Below are positions 20,613-29,860 of a stretch of 64,000 nucleotides of DNA, in pieces. The DNA is from Agarophyton chilense (Eukaryota; Rhodophyta; Florideophyceae; Gracilariales; Gracilariaceae): NCBI GenBank assembly GCA_030374765.1, contig JARGXX010000129.1, positions 930,001 through 994,000 on the forward strand, given 5' to 3'. The notes below the pieces were generated by a model, which saw only the letters and a list, made by a program, of their open reading frames with translations, was not told where the DNA came from and searched no databases. The translations under genes and the position numbers were made by a program. The stretch's first letter is position 1. The number at the start of each line of letters is the position of its first letter.

Positions 20613-21529
20613 TGTGGAGCAAAACCCGGCGACGGGAAGTGCTCTCAAGGTGTTCGAAGCCTTGCTCCCTGGGGGAGGCAGACTCAGAGACAGAGCCCTC
20701 CGTTCCACCCGTAGTGTGGGGTGTAACTCCCACGGGGGATTCCGGCAGTACCGACGGAGGTGAGGGGTAGAAACCGTTGGGTCGGGAATGGGTATGGGTA
20801 CCCCAAAGAATGGGGGAAAATCCGGCGAAGAGGAAAAACGGGGCGAGGGTCGGGCACTAACAGGCACCGGACCCGAGAACCAGAAAAGGGGCGAAACAAC
20901 AAAAGAAACCCAATACAGGGGCGAAAACCTGTCCTCGAAAGGAAACACAAAAAGCACGCAACAAGTAAGCAGAACCCCCACGGGGTATCGTGCACGCAGG
21001 TCGTCTGAGCGGTCCCAAGGGGGTGGTTGAACGGAACCCAAACGTGGGCACTCTCCAAGTGGAGTCGTGTCCCTACGCAGGCGTTGCTAACCAGAGCCCG
21101 TTCCGGGTTGTAAGGCCGAAACGATGGCGACGAAGAACCTCTAAAGGTATCGAAGACCAACCTTGGTTACCATTTACTCTGAGCTTCGGACTCTCAGATC
21201 TCGTCTCCCTAAGTAGGGCCCAATAACTAAACTCTACAGTAGTGCACACCTGCTCAGGGCCATACACGTGGAGATCCCATTGTCAGGGCCCAAAAATCCA
21301 ACGTTCTAACAAATATCCGAAAAATCGGTGCCAAAATTAAGCCACGTGTATCACGGGGCCAATCCAACCATGGGCCATCCGAATCTTCACGCCATAGGCG
21401 AATTCTAACCAGAAAACAGTGCCACCTCAGCACACCTTAGAGGGGATAATAGTCATAACCCTCGGAGGGTTCAATCCTCATTCTATGAGTTGCATCTTTA
21501 AGTATCCCCTAACTGGGCGTTGATCTACA
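20613..21529 (-). repeat. Element B 5' LTR
   Basis: 917 bp, direct repeat of 9726-10642; plus-strand ends TGTGGAGC...GATCTACA. Followed by the TSD copy GGTCG at 21530-21534. Confidence 0.95.
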
Positions 21530-21534
21530 GGTCG

Positions 21535-22086
21535 CCCGGAGCCACGTGTCCGATGATTCCTCGCACCCATCACCTACAAGGTCAGCGTAGTGTATCGGAC
21601 ACCTCAAAGGTCAGCCCTTCCGCCACTATACGACAAACGATGGTACGCGTCGACAGGCGGGAAAGCCTGCGTGGTAGTTGAGAAACGATCAACCAAAAGG
21701 TATAGTCGTGACCCAAGGGGTGCCTGTCATTATCAGATAAGGATGGGGGAGGTGCAGTTCCTTATATGCAGTGGACTGCACTCTCCAGATCACCCGGGAG
21801 GTGCCAGCAAGGCACGGTCTCTGACCTAGTGTCAGAGACCTGGCCAGCACTAGCTACAGTGCTAGGTGGCCACTCCACTACTGTACTAAAACAAATATAA
21901 TTACACTTACTATCACTAACAATTACTCAACCAGAAGGTACATGTCAACACTACACGTGGCTCACAACACCTAGACGGTAGCTTGCCCGGAGCTGCATGG
22001 CAGATGATCCCTCGCATCCATCACCTACAAGGTCAGTGTAGTATATTGACAACCTCAAAGGTCAGCCGTTCCGCCACTATCCGACA
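21535..22086 (-). repeat. Element A 5' LTR, distal part (end of unit 2, all of unit 3)
   Basis: 21535-21635 completes tandem unit 2 begun at 9376 (350 + 101 = 451 bases). Unit 3 is 21636-22086, again 451 bases, ending TCCGACA. Unit 3 is more diverged from units 1 and 2 than they are from each other, for example at the AGCTTGCCCGGAGCTGCATGG segment. Position 22086 is taken as the outer edge of element A. Confidence 0.75.
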
Positions 22087-22819
22087 TCAAGAAGCTCAAG
22101 CGCCACTGTACCATCGTTATTGGTGTTTTTCTTTCTTTTGTTAGTTTCTCTGTATTTAGGTCAGTACAATGCCTCTGTATAGGGTTGTTTTTTACACTTC
22201 GATATTTTGCTTATCCAGTGTGGATACCCCGTTCTTAGGTCTGTACGCTTGGTGGTGCGTCCTATTTCTCCCTACAATTTCTTCCTACACCTTGCCATTG
22301 TGCGCGTAATATCCATGTTATTGGATCTCTCTTTGATTCTTCCCCCTTTTTCTGTGTTAATCACCTTCGTATGTATTGTCTGATCCACCGTATTTTTACA
22401 CCCATGCATCGGTGGCACGAAGGCTCGGTCGCTGAGATACTCCTCTTCACGAGAGCGGGACTCGAACACCCGAGAGGTATTCCCCCATCTGGGATGTCTC
22501 TACAAAAAGTTTGTCTTACATCTATCATACTTCAGAATGGATACATGTATCCCATTTATTGTCCTTATTCTAATCAGTAACGGTGCACAAACCACAGAAC
22601 AGTTTTTTGTAACCTTTTTGTTCTCAACGAAGACTTCTTGAAATAAATAAGGTTTTTTTACGCGGTATATACTTTGAAAAGAACTATTGAATTCTACGAG
22701 CTATCTGAATCATCCTTCATGGTATTGGTGTTTAGTAATGTGTTGCTAATATTATCTTTTAGAATCCCAATCTCACTGCAATCTTTGTGCGAGCGACATT
22801 CTGGCCTATAAAAGGTACA
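22087..22819. other. AT-rich flank of element A; no gene seen
   Basis: T-rich runs and no long frame. The minus strand near 22450-22475 has an isolated GTTCGAGTCCC that resembles a Pol III B box, but no matching A box or tRNA fold was found. No coding function assigned. Confidence 0.5.
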
Positions 22820-23530
22820 TCAAGTATTATTTTTTATATCTCGAAGGCATTGTTTAGGTTTTTTTCGAGATAGCACCTCTTCATTGCAAAGTTTCATTGG
22901 ATCTAAAGTTTCCTTCTCCCCTGCAGTTGCCACTTGTTCTCCCAAGAATAATCTCATGTACGTAGCCCCAAATGGCATTAATATATTTGGAGCTTCTTCA
23001 AAATCGTAATATTTATCCTTCCCTACTTCAAACTGTATCTTATCTCTTACGATATTGAAGAAGTTATTCCACTTTTCACCAATGTCTGGAATTGTCAGAA
23101 CAATATAACGAAAGTCATAAAAATTATTCGAAACAGATGGTATCTGATGAAGACTCCAAATTATATCTCTAATTTTTCTTTCGTGATCTTCAGTGACGAT
23201 TTTTTTGAATTGCAACTATAAATTGAATCAACGTATTTGGTTCGTGCGGATTGTTCCCAATTTTGTACTACCACATAATGGCAGTTCTTATCATCAAAGT
23301 TGAAGCACATGAAAATTTTTGTTTTTATCATTTAGACTCAGTTTCTTGCCGAGCTGCATTAAGATGAAATAGTCATCAACTTTATACAACCATGTGTTAA
23401 CAATAAAGTAGTCACGAACTTCAGAGAATGTCTTTGGCTTGTTAGGCTTAAAATGGATCGATACAGCACTGTTTCCATCATCATTCTCGCCCAAATCACA
23501 GTCCTGAGTATTTTCGTTATTGTATGCCAT
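22820..23530 (-). pseudogene. Broken gag-like remnant of another retrotransposon
   Basis: Two pieces: residues NKPKTFSEVRDYFIVNTWLYKVDDYFILMQ (23294-23530) and IRDIIWSLHQIPSVSNNFYDFRYIVLTIPDIGEKWNNFF (22820-23215). They follow the order of retrotransposon Gag/UBN2 capsid domains: the "W..kv..yf" start, then "l..l.Q..sv..y...Fr.l...i". They are joined through 78 bases in another frame. There is no zinc knuckle and no LTR. Base composition is much more AT-rich than elements A-D, suggesting a different, older source. Confidence 0.5.
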
Positions 23531-24430
23531 AGAAGAAGTGCGATGCTATCAATGAAACAAAAGGTTTTTGGGATGATGACGGTTTTTACTGCTGGCAGTT
23601 CGATGCCCTCTCACTTCTGAGGGGAGGGCTGCCAGGAAGCCCAGTTTAAGGGGTGAAGAGTCGCGTCGGCACAGGGTCAGCCCGCCTTCCAGCTCGTAGT
23701 GGGCGTCAGACCTCTCCTGAGTTGGCGGGAGAGGGGAAGTAAATGATCCTTTGAAAAGCATCTAAAATACAACATGTGGTCCACGCAACTTGCGCGTTTG
23801 CCGGCTACATAATGACACTCAACACAAAATCCTTGCATAACGGTGCTGCCTTTGAAAGGCTTCCGATGAATGCTTGTACTCAAAATATAAGTTTCAGAAT
23901 TTGTTAAAATAGTGAGGTTTATAGAACGGAAACAATTGTATGATTTCTTGAGAGCGCACCACGCACAAAATAGATGCATTTCACACACATTTTTCTGCGT
24001 TGGCTTTTCGGTTTCCATGATTGCATTGCAATGTTTTCAAGAAGTTATTGCTGTATTTGCGAATAAGAGTTTATGGTTCTGACGCATTGGGTGGGGGTTA
24101 AGAGCTGAGCCAGGAAATGCTCGTCATGAGAAGGCTCCTGGATCTGAACAATCTCGAGTAAAAGCGAGAGGTCTTGACCCCATGGGAATAGCCACGGCTG
24201 AGAGGGGGAGATGTGCTGATACTTACTTTGGCAGTCAGTTGAGTCAGTTTGAGACCTGAGACGATTGCACGGCTGCCCAAAGGTACGAGGAAAGTTGATC
24301 CATTCGTGTGTAGATGTGCAGTGTTTTGTACAGTGACGCAACATGATGATTGATCGTGTGAATACCATAACATACATACATATTATGCATGATGTGAGGA
24401 TGAGAGCTATGGCTTGTTGGGAAGATAGCA
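23531..24430. other. Intergenic; one unassigned Cys-rich frame
   Basis: A minus-strand frame at 23677-24018 (113 codons) carries clustered Cys/His (CEMHLFCAWC; GFCVECHYVAGKRASC) that could be a zinc-binding remnant, but no family is recognisable and coding status is doubtful. The remainder shows no gene. The 3' end of the membrane-protein gene at 24431 faces this region. Confidence 0.35.
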
Positions 24431-25492
24431 TCAAAGCTCTTGCTTTTGAGAGGGTGTAGAACTTTGAAAGGCATGAGGCAATGTTGGGCCGATGTGGACT
24501 CCATCTTTGCCGATGAAGTAATCCTCACCAGGCGGCAGCCATGAGGAGGTGCTGTGTTGAGCACGAGCTTTCCATCCAGTATCCAAATGATTTTTGGTTT
24601 GCACAAGGGATTCAGCGCGACGCACGGCCTGTTGAACCATCCAACGATGAAGCTGGACCTGGTTCTTGAGCGAAAGTCGATGACGTTTAAAGACAGGTTT
24701 CTTGGTGATGAGCTTTTCGTACTCGGGACAACGTGCGACGCAATAGAAGAAGCCACATTCGCAGGGCTTCGTTCCAATGAGCACTTTTTGCGAGGTTTCC
24801 TCGTATCCGGCGAGCTCCTCGCCGACCTTGACGTCGACGCCGGCGGCCATGACGCAGGTGGAATACCTGGGAGACAACAAGACATGGTCGCCATTGTACT
24901 TGGTGTTCCAATAGGCCAAATAGCTGAAAGCGGTTCCGGCGTCGGACAGATCGGCCGAAGTGTCTTGTCGCGTACTGACGGCATCCATGCTATCAATAAC
25001 GGCGCTAGAGATAATGTCCTCGCGCGCAGCGCGCGGAATGTTTTGCAACTGTGCGCGTAAAGCGTTTTGCACATGTTCAACGGTCTCACCCTTGACGCAG
25101 GTGGCCTGGGCATACAGCTTGAGTCCATCAACGGTAAGATCTTCCACGGCGTGCAGACGATTGTTAGCAGCCTCCTGCAGCGCAAAGGCTCGAAGCTGTT
25201 GTAAAGGCGTCTCTGAGCGGCTGTGTTGCAAATGGTAGAGCAGAAAGAAGCACGCGGGAAGCACGAGCAGGGCGACCAGCACGAGAGTGAAGAGCCATCG
25301 AAGGGCGGGGAACACGGTATGTACGACGTGGCGCGTCGCGTCGTGCGACGTCGATGGCGTACAGGATGGCGTACAGGAAGGCGTACAGGCCGAAGTGCGC
25401 GGCAGCGCGCGATGCACGACGGTGCGATGGCGCGCAGCAATCGGCGTGGAGTCTTGTGAACACACGCTTGCGCGGTCGCTGTCGTCGCGCAT
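24431..25492 (-). CDS. Single-pass membrane protein of unknown function
   Basis: 353 residues from ATG 25492; the frame is open further upstream, but this ATG (MRDDSDRASV) opens the plausible N-terminus. One strong hydrophobic segment at about 66-87 (WLFTLVLVALLVLPACFFLL) follows a short basic N-terminus, giving a type II topology with a lumenal/extracellular C-terminus. Residues 36-47 are a CTPS triplicate from a 12-bp tandem repeat. The C-terminal half has conserved-looking blocks (YLAYWNTKYNGDHVLLSPRY; GTKPCECGFFYCVARCPEYE) with several Cys, possibly disulfides. I do not recognise the family. Transcribed divergently from the methyltransferase at 25827. No introns seen. Confidence 0.65.
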   Translation of the reverse strand: MRDDSDRASVCSQDSTPIAARHRTVVHRALPRTSACTPSCTPSCTPSTSHDATRHVVHTVFPALRWLFTLVLVALLVLPACFFLLYHLQHSRSETPLQQLRAFALQEAANNRLHAVEDLTVDGLKLYAQATCVKGETVEHVQNALRAQLQNIPRAAREDIISSAVIDSMDAVSTRQDTSADLSDAGTAFSYLAYWNTKYNGDHVLLSPRYSTCVMAAGVDVKVGEELAGYEETSQKVLIGTKPCECGFFYCVARCPEYEKLITKKPVFKRHRLSLKNQVQLHRWMVQQAVRRAESLVQTKNHLDTGWKARAQHSTSSWLPPGEDYFIGKDGVHIGPTLPHAFQSSTPSQKQEL

Positions 25493-25826
25493 GTTACTCA
25501 CCCTCCGGCGCACGGCACTGCCGCCGCGTGCGTTGAGCGCCCGTCTCTTATCTATGTGACCTTTCGGTACCTTCGTATATCTACCGTGGCCCTTCGAAGG
25601 ATGCTGCCGCTTCACGAATCCACACTCTTGCACTTCACTTGGTATCCACCACATCCACGTCTGACACGAGGACAACGATATACACGTTGTCCACGTGTCA
25701 CAGGGTTTGCGTTCCGCGTCGTCCAGAGCTTGCGTTTCGCGTCGCCATTGTCGCCTCGAGCTAGGCTTTCGCAAGCGTCGAACGCCGTCCCATCGCTCAC
25801 TTACCCTTCCGCCGTACGCTTCACCA
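25493..25826. promoter_or_regulatory. Shared divergent promoter region
   Basis: 334 bases between two divergent start codons. Contains the inverted repeat GGACAACG (25670-25677) / CGTTGTCC (25685-25692) with a 7-base spacer, overlapping the G-box CACGTG (25692-25697), a common plant/algal bZIP-bHLH site. Role inferred from position only. Confidence 0.4.
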
Positions 25827-26810
25827 ATGCAGAGCGGCCACGAGAAGGCGGCCGACGAGCAGCGCGCGCGCGCGCAACAGCTCGCGCACGGAGCCGCGCC
25901 GCCAGCCACCGAGCGCGAGGCGCGCGGCGCCCGCAAGCGCGCACGCGCCCAACACACACAAGCGCGTCGCGTCGCAAACCGTCATCTCGCGGCGCAGCTC
26001 TCCGTTCCGCCAACCTCCGCCACGCAGGCCGCCCACCGCTGGGATGTTTTGTACCAAAGCAAGCCGACGCAATTCAAAGATCGTCACTTGTTACGTGCTG
26101 CGTTTCCCGAGCTTGTTGCGCCGCATGTAGCCGCAAATCCCGCCACACACGTGCCGCCGCTTGAGCCGCCGCCGTCGCCGCTGCCGCAGCTTTGCGCGCC
26201 GAGCGCGGCGTGTGATCGCGTGCTGGTGGAGGCGGGCTGTGGTGCGGGAAATGCTGTCTTTCCTTTGCTTCGAGCTAATGCTCGTTTGTTTGCGTTTGCG
26301 TTTGACTTCAGCGCGGCTGCCGTGGCCCTTGTGCAGAGCAGCCCCGAGTATCGACGCGATCGCATCATAGCCTTTCAGGCTGATTTGACCGTGTCGCACA
26401 CTTACTCACGCTTCATTCGCACCCGCTACCCGAGCGGAGTGCATTTCGTCACCGTCCTGTGGACCTTATCTGCCCTCACTCCGTCGCAACACCCCATCGT
26501 CGCCACTGCACTGGCCGCGTTGCTCGCCGGAGGCGGCCACCTCTTCATCCGAGACTATGCCGTCGGCGACATGAGACACAAGCGCTTTGCTCAGCGCGCA
26601 CAGCGCGTGCACAACCTTCCAGAAAACCTTTACTTGCGAGGTGACGGAACCTATGCCTACTTTTTCAGCAAGGAACACTTGACGCGCTTGTTCGAGGCTC
26701 AGGGCCTTACCTGCGTATCGTGTCACTATGAGCATCGCGTCGTGAACAACCGCAAGACGCAGTCAACAATGCGCAGGCGATGGGTGCAAGCAAAGTTTCG
26801 AAAACCATAA
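25827..26810 (+). CDS. tRNA N3-methylcytidine methyltransferase, METTL2/6/8-like
   Basis: 327 residues. AdoMet-dependent class I fold: substrate-side block W-x7-PTQFKDRHLLRAAFPEL (72-96), motif I LVEAGCGAGNAVFPLL (133-148), acidic loop AFDFSAAAV (158-166), DLT (186-188), VLWTLSALTP (210-219), GGHLFIRDYAVGD (236-248) and the family hallmark LRGDGTYAYFFSKEHL (270-285). These are characteristic of the METTL2/METTL6/METTL8/ABP140 group, which methylates C32 of cytosolic or mitochondrial tRNAs. The N-terminal 60 residues are Ala/Arg-rich and variable, and could hold a targeting signal. The ATG at 25827 is preferred over upstream frame extension because the extension is low-complexity. Confidence 0.9.
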   Translation: MQSGHEKAADEQRARAQQLAHGAAPPATEREARGARKRARAQHTQARRVANRHLAAQLSVPPTSATQAAHRWDVLYQSKPTQFKDRHLLRAAFPELVAPHVAANPATHVPPLEPPPSPLPQLCAPSAACDRVLVEAGCGAGNAVFPLLRANARLFAFAFDFSAAAVALVQSSPEYRRDRIIAFQADLTVSHTYSRFIRTRYPSGVHFVTVLWTLSALTPSQHPIVATALAALLAGGGHLFIRDYAVGDMRHKRFAQRAQRVHNLPENLYLRGDGTYAYFFSKEHLTRLFEAQGLTCVSCHYEHRVVNNRKTQSTMRRRWVQAKFRKP

Positions 26811-27176
26811 GTCTCTGGTCTTAATCACAAATCAAACGCACAGCTTGTGCGGCTTTGCTTTTTTCTTCTGGATTAACCATAATATCGTACATGAAAAAAA
26901 CTATTACACCATGTAACTCAGCAATTAAGCACACCCTCATCATTGAACAACAACTCGCAACCATGCCATCAGCGAACAAATGCTTTCACCACTGCAACCC
27001 AGCTTGTCGCCCGAGACATAGCCTCACACGGTACAAAGGTACACACCCCTCGACCAAACATCTGCTCCATGTTTTCATCGTGCCAATCGCTGTTTACTAG
27101 TAACTAGTAGATCTCGCGATGGCATTTCAGTTCGGTATATGAGTTTTATGTTGCCGTAACACGCCGTCACAAACGC
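26811..27176. other. Convergent intergenic region
   Basis: Separates the ends of the methyltransferase (+) and glycerate kinase (-). It should contain both 3' untranslated regions. No clear AATAAA is present. A short palindrome CTAGTAACTAG lies near 27095. Confidence 0.5.
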
Positions 27177-28403
27177 CTAACAATCCCTCTTGCGATGAAC
27201 GGGTCTCCGTGACTGATCGATTTCAATATGCAGCTCATGGTTCGGGAACAACGGCTCACTTCTGTTGTACAAGCTTTGGGAATATTGCTTGTACGCTGGC
27301 ATAAAGCGGCTCACAAAGTCAATTACCTGCTCATCTGTCAGGCCAGGGCGGCCTGAAGCACGCGTGCCACGTTCTGCCTGAAGACGCCAGTCGTACACCC
27401 ACTCCATGTTACTGATCTCAATTATGAACAACCCATCAAAACGCTTGTACATGGCAACGAACTCATGAAGAGCTTCATTGACCACGGCCAGGTCCGCGTC
27501 AACAACCTGGTCGGTGGGAACTGGTTCGAACCCGAGACACCACCCCTCCACTAGTACCACGTCCGTTGAGTCGGAGATGTGCTTCCACTGCTCCTTGGGA
27601 GCACGATCGCCACGACCGTTGAAGGCTGTCTTGTCGTACTTGGGGATGCTCACATCCTGTCCGCGACGGAGGTCATCCAAGGTGGTGTTGACAAGTTCAA
27701 GATCATGAGTTCCCGGCATGCCACGATATTGCATGAGTCTGTTACCAGGATGCTTGGCAGCAACCTCTCTTTGCTGCGCATTGGTGAGGTAAAAGTCATC
27801 CAGACTAGCAATCTGAACGCTTCTCCCTGCCTTTCGCAGCAAAGTTTCCATGAAGGTAGTCATGGTTGTCTTTCCACCACCCTGTGGACAAGAGAAGCCC
27901 AAAATAAACGGACGTGGACGAGAACCAGCGTTTGCCATGAATTCGTTGTGACGGTCAAGTTCACGGAGGATCCAAAAGTACACGGGGAGGTAGTACTGAT
28001 ACACACGAATATCATTGGCCTGACGCCCCAATGCCTCCTCCAGCACGGCGCCCGTATCCAACCAATCGTCAAGACACGTTTGGCGGGCATCGGTAGAGCA
28101 TCCTTCCTCGATGGAAATGTCTGAGATGGAGAGAGCGGCGGATTTGAACACGGGCCCAGATGTGATTAGATCGGCTAGGCGCTCTCGGCGAAGGTCTGTC
28201 ACTGAATGCGAAGAAAGTGACTGGGACTTGTCAAGCACCATGGTTGGCGCATGTTGAGATAGAGGGAGGGCGCGGACACGAAGCGGTGTGACGAAAGAAG
28301 TGGGACGCATAAATGAGTTGGGTGGCAATGCGCTTCTTAAAGGACGCAAGCCGGTGGACGCTCCATTGGACACGACGTTGGGGAGGGAGACGAAGGCGTT
28401 CAT
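27177..28403 (-). CDS. GLYK: D-glycerate 3-kinase, plastid-targeted type
   Basis: 408 residues. Phosphorylates D-glycerate to 3-phosphoglycerate, the last step of the photorespiratory C2 cycle, in the plastid stroma. Residues 1-55 are Ser/Pro/Arg-rich with almost no acidic residues and look like a transit peptide (MNAFVSLPNVVSNGAS). Catalytic features: P-loop GFSCPQGGGKTT (169-180), SLDDFYLT (200-207), GMPGTHDLELV (228-238), PKYDKTAFNGRGDR (254-267), VVLVEGWCLGFEP (282-294). Length and motif order match plant/algal GLYK. No intron is visible. ATG at 28403. Confidence 0.95.
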   Translation of the reverse strand: MNAFVSLPNVVSNGASTGLRPLRSALPPNSFMRPTSFVTPLRVRALPLSQHAPTMVLDKSQSLSSHSVTDLRRERLADLITSGPVFKSAALSISDISIEEGCSTDARQTCLDDWLDTGAVLEEALGRQANDIRVYQYYLPVYFWILRELDRHNEFMANAGSRPRPFILGFSCPQGGGKTTMTTFMETLLRKAGRSVQIASLDDFYLTNAQQREVAAKHPGNRLMQYRGMPGTHDLELVNTTLDDLRRGQDVSIPKYDKTAFNGRGDRAPKEQWKHISDSTDVVLVEGWCLGFEPVPTDQVVDADLAVVNEALHEFVAMYKRFDGLFIIEISNMEWVYDWRLQAERGTRASGRPGLTDEQVIDFVSRFMPAYKQYSQSLYNRSEPLFPNHELHIEIDQSRRPVHRKRDC

Positions 28404-29515
28404 TGTTTAAAAGAATATGTAAGGAGACTTGACGACTTTTGTTTGATAGGTGTGTTGCACGGGGGGCGGTGGCGTATACAACGGTGAATGAGGATAAAGC
28501 ACCAGGGATTAGTAACGGTGGGAACGGAGGCGCTGCTGGCGTTTCGAAGCTGGACTGTGTGAAAGCGGCGCAACCGGTGCGGACGACAAAGCACTTGAGA
28601 AAGGGCAGGATAGAGAATGCTACGGTCCACAAAAAAAGTGCTTTTCAAGCAAGGCGGAGGGGCAGCTGACGGAGCGGACGGGCGGACGGGGGAGCATGAC
28701 GAAGGCGTGGTGACGTAGGCGGAGAAATGATACGTTTGGGCTTGTTTTTTTTTGTTTTGAATTTGTCTGGTAAGAGCGCGTTGCGTGCGCACACCGCACG
28801 CGTGGTGGCTGGCTGCTCGCGGGCGGACGTGACTGCCACATAGCAGTTTCGTTCCGCCGCCGTCGCCGCCGCCGGGTGTCACTTAGGCCGCAAGGCTGCG
28901 GCGGGCGCTGGCGCTGTATTTTACAAGGTAACTATGAAGCGTAGGTACCGTCGTAGATACTCCACCTCGTACACTACCTTCCCATGTGGCGTATTGAGAG
29001 CGTTCTCGACGCACGAGTGCCAACTGTACAGCTGTGCGTCGTGCATGCCGCCGGATCAACTCATTGCTCTGGTCGTGGAGGCGCATCCCCTTCGTCATCC
29101 GTCTTGAACAAATCGGCGAGCAACGCCCCCCCGCAATCAAATAATCGCTTTCCACAAGCACTGGTTTACGCCAAATGACTCTCTCCATTGCTACCTCGCA
29201 GGTTGCCAGCACTATTATTGTCTCATACTTGTCGTAAAGAAACGCCTGTCGTGAGAAAGCATTCCATATCCAACTGCCAGATCACGAAAAAGAGAGCGCC
29301 TCAATGGTGGAATGCCAACACGCGTCGCCGGAGCACGCAGCACGCACTCTGCGCGCTCAACGTCCCACAGCCGCGAAAACCCTGTAAATCCCTCACGCGA
29401 TGCAACTCGTGAGCACTGCGCGCGCGTCCACTCCAACCCGATCGACTGGGTTATCGTGCCATGGCGGTGTATCGAATTATATGTCACTCCGTGCGTCCCA
29501 CACACGCACCGTCCA
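28404..29515. other. Upstream region of glycerate kinase; no gene supported
   Basis: Contains the presumed promoter of the kinase. Several frames of 60-160 codons exist on both strands but are low-complexity, overlap each other and show no recognisable motif. Confidence 0.5.
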
Positions 29516-29860
29516 CACTCATTGTAACACACCACACTAGAGACCAGTGTGACCGCAAAGAGGTTGTCTGACTGCCTCGCCACTCTGCGCGTTCCTCACT
29601 CACACCGTCTCATCCCATCACCCTGAAACGATGCGAGTGCCGTCGGCACTAATTGTGACACACTCCACGTAACCAGTGTGACCGCGGAGAGGCTGTTCAA
29701 CTGCCTCGCCGCTCTACGCGCCCCACACTCGCACCATCTTGTCCCGAGACCCTGAAAGGATGCGAGAGCCATCGGCACTCATTGTGACACTCCGCTCCAA
29801 ACCGGTGTCACCTCGGAGACACTTTCCGATTGCATTGTCACTCCGCGCGCCCCGTGGCCG
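29516..29860. repeat. Tandem repeat, about 2.7 copies of 130 bp
   Basis: Copies begin with CACT(C/A)ATTGTRACAC at 29516, 29647 and 29776 (spacings 131 and 129). Shared internal text includes CCAGTGTGACCGC and ACTGCCTCGCC. The copies are diverged, suggesting an old minisatellite. Confidence 0.75.

Larger units (their letters stand above)
9726..21529 (-). mobile_element. Element B: near-complete Ty3/gypsy retrotransposon with antisense ORF
   Basis: 11,804 bp bounded by two 917-bp direct LTRs and by the 5-bp duplication GGTCG (9721-9725 and 21530-21534). Minus-strand order: 5' LTR, primer-binding site, gag, protease, RT, RNase H, integrase, disordered tail, chromodomain. An opposed plus-strand ORF, the polypurine tract and the 3' LTR follow. 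By eye the LTRs differ at only about three positions, so insertion is recent, yet pol already has three stops that sister C lacks. Confidence 0.96.
1..22086 (-). mobile_element. Element A: Ty3/gypsy (chromovirus-like) retrotransposon, left LTR outside window, split by element B
   Basis: Read on the minus strand the order is 5' LTR (22086-21535 and 9725-8743), primer-binding site, gag, protease, RT, RNase H, integrase and chromodomain-like end. This is the Ty3/gypsy order. A long plus-strand reading frame then fills the space where the 3' end of the element would lie. The left (3') LTR is not visible; by comparison with element D it should begin just upstream of position 1. Pol is broken by in-frame stops at 4818-4820 and near 4419 and by frameshifts near 3225, 2794 and 5490, so the copy is dead, although gag is still open. 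Element B is inserted in its right LTR. Confidence 0.9.

Noticed and set aside
22450-22475. Minus-strand GTTCGAGTCCC as part of a tRNA gene
   Set aside because: No acceptor stem, anticodon arm or A box can be folded around it.
23677-24018. Zinc-finger gene
   Set aside because: Cys/His spacing fits no known finger and the composition resembles random AT-rich sequence.
28883-29583. Overlapping frames of 100-120 codons upstream of glycerate kinase
   Set aside because: No motif, compositional bias only, and they overlap one another on both strands.
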